A stretch of DNA of 15,047 nucleotides from an uncultured Collinsella sp. (GTDB taxonomy: Bacteria > Actinomycetota > Coriobacteriia > Coriobacteriales > Coriobacteriaceae): positions 1 through 15,047 of the forward strand of contig CAJLRE010000045.1 in assembly GCA_905208975.1 (NCBI GenBank), in the 5' to 3' direction. The translations under genes were made by a program, and so were the position numbers. Numbering within the stretch: the first letter of the stretch is position 1; each line of letters begins with the position of its first letter. Below, piece by piece: positions 12,952-15,047 of the stretch. The notes beneath the pieces are model-generated. The model made no database searches. It was given only the letters and a program-made list of their open reading frames with translations, and had not been told where the DNA came from.

Positions 12952-15047
12952 TTAAAGGTAGCGGCCAGTGACGCTTGCGGAGCAGGCTGCGATGTCGCCC
13001 GGCGTACCGGCGCAGACGATTTGCCCGCCGGCATCACCACCGCCCGGACCCATGTCGATCACGTAATCGGCGTTACGGATAAGGTCGAGATCGTGTTCGA
13101 TCACGATAACCGTGGCGCCCTTGGCAACAAGGCCGTCGAACACGCTCAGCAACACCTGAACATCGAGCGGATGCAGGCCAATCGTGGGCTCGTCGAACAC
13201 GAACACGGCATCATCCTGCACACGACCCATCTCGCTCGCAAGCTTAAGGCGCTGCGCCTCGCCGCCCGAAAGCGCCGGCGTAGGCTCACCGAGCGTGAGA
13301 TAACCCAAGCCCAGGTCGTGCAAGGTCTGCAAGCGCGTCTGAACTTTCTTGAGTCCCACTGTAGCGTCGATGGCCTCGTCCACGCTCATGTCCATGAGCT
13401 GCGGCAACGTAAGTAGGCTCCCGTCCTTGCCCTCGCGATGAATATGCGAAGCCGCGTCTGCATAACGCGAGCCACGGCATGCAGGGCAGACGATCTCGAC
13501 ATCGGGCAAAAACTGCACGTCAAGCGATATCGAGCCCGTGCCATCGCATGTGGGGCAGCGCAAGGCGCCGGTGTTGTAGCTAAAGGCACCCGCCTTATAC
13601 CCTGCCGCCTTGGCCTCGGGCGTGCGGGCGAAGGCGCGGCGCAGCTCATCATGGATGTCGGCATAGGTCGCCACCGTCGAGCGCACGTTGGCGCCAATGG
13701 GCGTGGCGTCAATCAGGTTGGCGCGCGCGATGCCCTCGGCATCGACCCAACGCACGTGCCTCGGCAGGCGCTCGCCAGCCGCTTGTGCCTTGAGCGCCGG
13801 GATGAGCGTCTCGAGCACCAATGTCGTCTTGCCCGAACCTGAAACACCCGTTACCGCGACAAGGCGGCCGCGCGGGATATCGACTTCGAGCGGTTTGACG
13901 GTATGGATGGCATCGGTCGCCATGCGGATATGGCCTAGATCGAACATTTCGTCGTCAGCCACCTGCGGGCGCAAGCGCTTGGGGTCCGAGCGCAAGAACG
14001 GCGCGATGCGGCTACCCTGCGATTGTTCGACCTCGCCCACCGTACCGGCGGCGATCACATGACCGCCGCCTGCTCCGGCAACGGGGCCCATCTCGACCAG
14101 ATAGTCGGCTTCTGCCAGCACGCGCGTGTCGTGGTCAACAACAACCACGGTATTGCCGTCGACCACCAGATCGCGCATCACGCCCACCAGACCATCGACA
14201 TTGGCAGGATGCAAGCCGATCGAAGGCTCGTCCAGCACATACAGCACGCCCGTCGATCGGTTGCGCACCACGCGGGCAAGCTGCACGCGCTGGCGCTCGC
14301 CCGTCGACAGCGTGGCACCGGCGCGGTCGAGCGAAAGGTAGTCGAGACCCAGGTCGATCAGGCGACGGGCCGTGCTCAAAAACGAATCGCAGATGTCCCC
14401 GGCCATGGGCCGCATCTCGGTCGGCAAGGATGCGGGCACCCCACGCACCCACTCAATCGCCTCGCCCAGCGTCATGGCCGCCGCCTGTGCCAGATTGATG
14501 CCGCGCACCTGGGGCTGGCGCGCGGCCTCGGCAAGACGCGTGCCTCCGCAGTCACGACACGGCCCTTCGCGCAAAAAGCGTGCAACGCGCTTGAGCCCCT
14601 TATCGTCCTTAACCTTGGCGAGCGCATTCTCGACAGTATAGACGGCGTTGTAATAGGTAAAGTCGAGCGGCGTGGCGCCCTCGCCGTTTTTGGGAACGTA
14701 GAGAATGTGCTTCTTAACTGCCGGGCCATGGAACACGATATCGCGCTCTTGGGGCGTGAGCTGGTTAAACGGCACGTCGGTGCGCACACCCATCTCGCCG
14801 GCCACCTGCTTCATCAGGTCCCACATGAGCGTGCCCCAGGGAAGCACCGCGCCCTCGTCGATGGCCTTTGACTCGTCGGGCACCAGGCTCGCCTCGTCCA
14901 CTTCGCGCATAACGCCGGTACCGCCGCAGGTAGGACACGCGCCGCCACTGTTAAAGGCAAGGTCCTCGGCCCCCGGCGCGTAGAACTCGTGACCGCATGC
15001 GGGGCACGTGAGCGACAGGCCCGCGGCCACGTTAAGGCTCGGCTCCA
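12952..15047 (-). CDS. UvrA-family excinuclease ABC ATPase, N-terminus cut by window edge
   Basis: The visible 698 residues are open to the window's right edge, so the N-terminal Walker A and any UvrB-binding domain are outside. A zinc module CPACGHEF...CPTCGGTG is followed by an insertion with REGPCRDCGGTRL. The first ABC signature is LSTGERQRVQLARV with Walker B VLYVLDEPSIGLHP. Then come the second Walker A VTGVSGSGKTTLV, a zinc module CPTCDGTG...CPACRGSRY, the second signature LSGGEAQRLKLA and Walker B VFVFDEPTIGLHP. This is the order of UvrA, the damage-sensing subunit of nucleotide excision repair. The divergent first signature (LSTGE) and sequence style suggest a UvrA2/DrrC-like paralogue rather than the housekeeping UvrA. 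The missing N-terminus leaves this open. It is convergent with trmL. Confidence 0.85.
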   Translation of the reverse strand, partial: EPSLNVAAGLSLTCPACGHEFYAPGAEDLAFNSGGACPTCGGTGVMREVDEASLVPDESKAIDEGAVLPWGTLMWDLMKQVAGEMGVRTDVPFNQLTPQERDIVFHGPAVKKHILYVPKNGEGATPLDFTYYNAVYTVENALAKVKDDKGLKRVARFLREGPCRDCGGTRLAEAARQPQVRGINLAQAAAMTLGEAIEWVRGVPASLPTEMRPMAGDICDSFLSTARRLIDLGLDYLSLDRAGATLSTGERQRVQLARVVRNRSTGVLYVLDEPSIGLHPANVDGLVGVMRDLVVDGNTVVVVDHDTRVLAEADYLVEMGPVAGAGGGHVIAAGTVGEVEQSQGSRIAPFLRSDPKRLRPQVADDEMFDLGHIRMATDAIHTVKPLEVDIPRGRLVAVTGVSGSGKTTLVLETLIPALKAQAAGERLPRHVRWVDAEGIARANLIDATPIGANVRSTVATYADIHDELRRAFARTPEAKAAGYKAGAFSYNTGALRCPTCDGTGSISLDVQFLPDVEIVCPACRGSRYADAASHIHREGKDGSLLTLPQLMDMSVDEAIDATVGLKKVQTRLQTLHDLGLGYLTLGEPTPALSGGEAQRLKLASEMGRVQDDAVFVFDEPTIGLHPLDVQVLLSVFDGLVAKGATVIVIEHDLDLIRNADYVIDMGPGGGDAGGQIVCAGTPGDIAACSASVTGRYL

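Noticed and set aside
14023..14871. 282-codon plus-strand frame opposite the UvrA-like gene
   Set aside because: The minus strand carries conserved ABC and zinc motifs throughout this span, so this frame is a shadow.

Overview
The window looks like chromosomal DNA of a high-GC gut actinobacterium of the class Coriobacteriia, most likely Collinsella or a close relative. This rests on codon use rich in GCC, GAG and CTG, on clear AAGGAGG ribosome binding sites, on the protein styles, and on intergenic hairpins with a GGGACAG core that I associate with this group. The genus is an inference from style, not from a database match.

Layout. At the left edge a HAD-IIB phosphatase runs leftwards out of the window (1-853, minus). 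A large nested inverted repeat separates it from a thiamine salvage operon (1021-3055, plus): TPP riboswitch, intrinsic terminator, thiM, an MTH1187/YkoF-type thiamine-binding protein, then thiE. Downstream lie three 46-bp palindromic repeats at an exact 62-bp period, then a convergent patatin-like phospholipase (3280-4149, minus). Next come two tandem cytoplasmic cyclic-dinucleotide signalling proteins (4469-7186 and 7311-8840, plus). They share a GGDEF-PAS-degenerate GGDEF core, and the first adds a further degenerate GGDEF and an apparently intact EAL domain. Their intact-looking GGDEF domains both carry Asn where the family has the guanine-contacting Asp.

Region 8841-9851 is a small, more AT-rich accessory patch. 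It holds a small membrane protein (DUF3784-like), a possible gene fragment, a decayed IS30-like transposase piece and strong hairpins, with a 14-bp direct repeat near its two ends. After it, on the plus strand, come a flavodoxin-fold iron-sulfur flavoprotein, a structured leader, an ArsC/Spx-like protein lacking the catalytic Cys, a CobW-type G3E GTPase, a strong terminator, and TrmL (tRNA 2'-O-methyltransferase) with an unusual insertion. At the right edge a UvrA-family ABC ATPase (minus, convergent to trmL) runs out of the window, missing its N-terminus.

How the genes work together: the thi operon is a coherent TPP-controlled salvage unit, in which ThiM makes thiazole phosphate, ThiE joins it to pyrimidine-PP, and a small protein probably binds thiamine. 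No thiD or thiamine transporter is present. The two GGDEF proteins are probably paralogues making and, in the first, degrading a cyclic dinucleotide. The other genes are housekeeping or stress functions without a clear common pathway. The best candidates for something undescribed are the GGDEF specificity change, the structured leader before the ArsC-like gene, the 62-bp-period repeats and the GGGACAG hairpin family.
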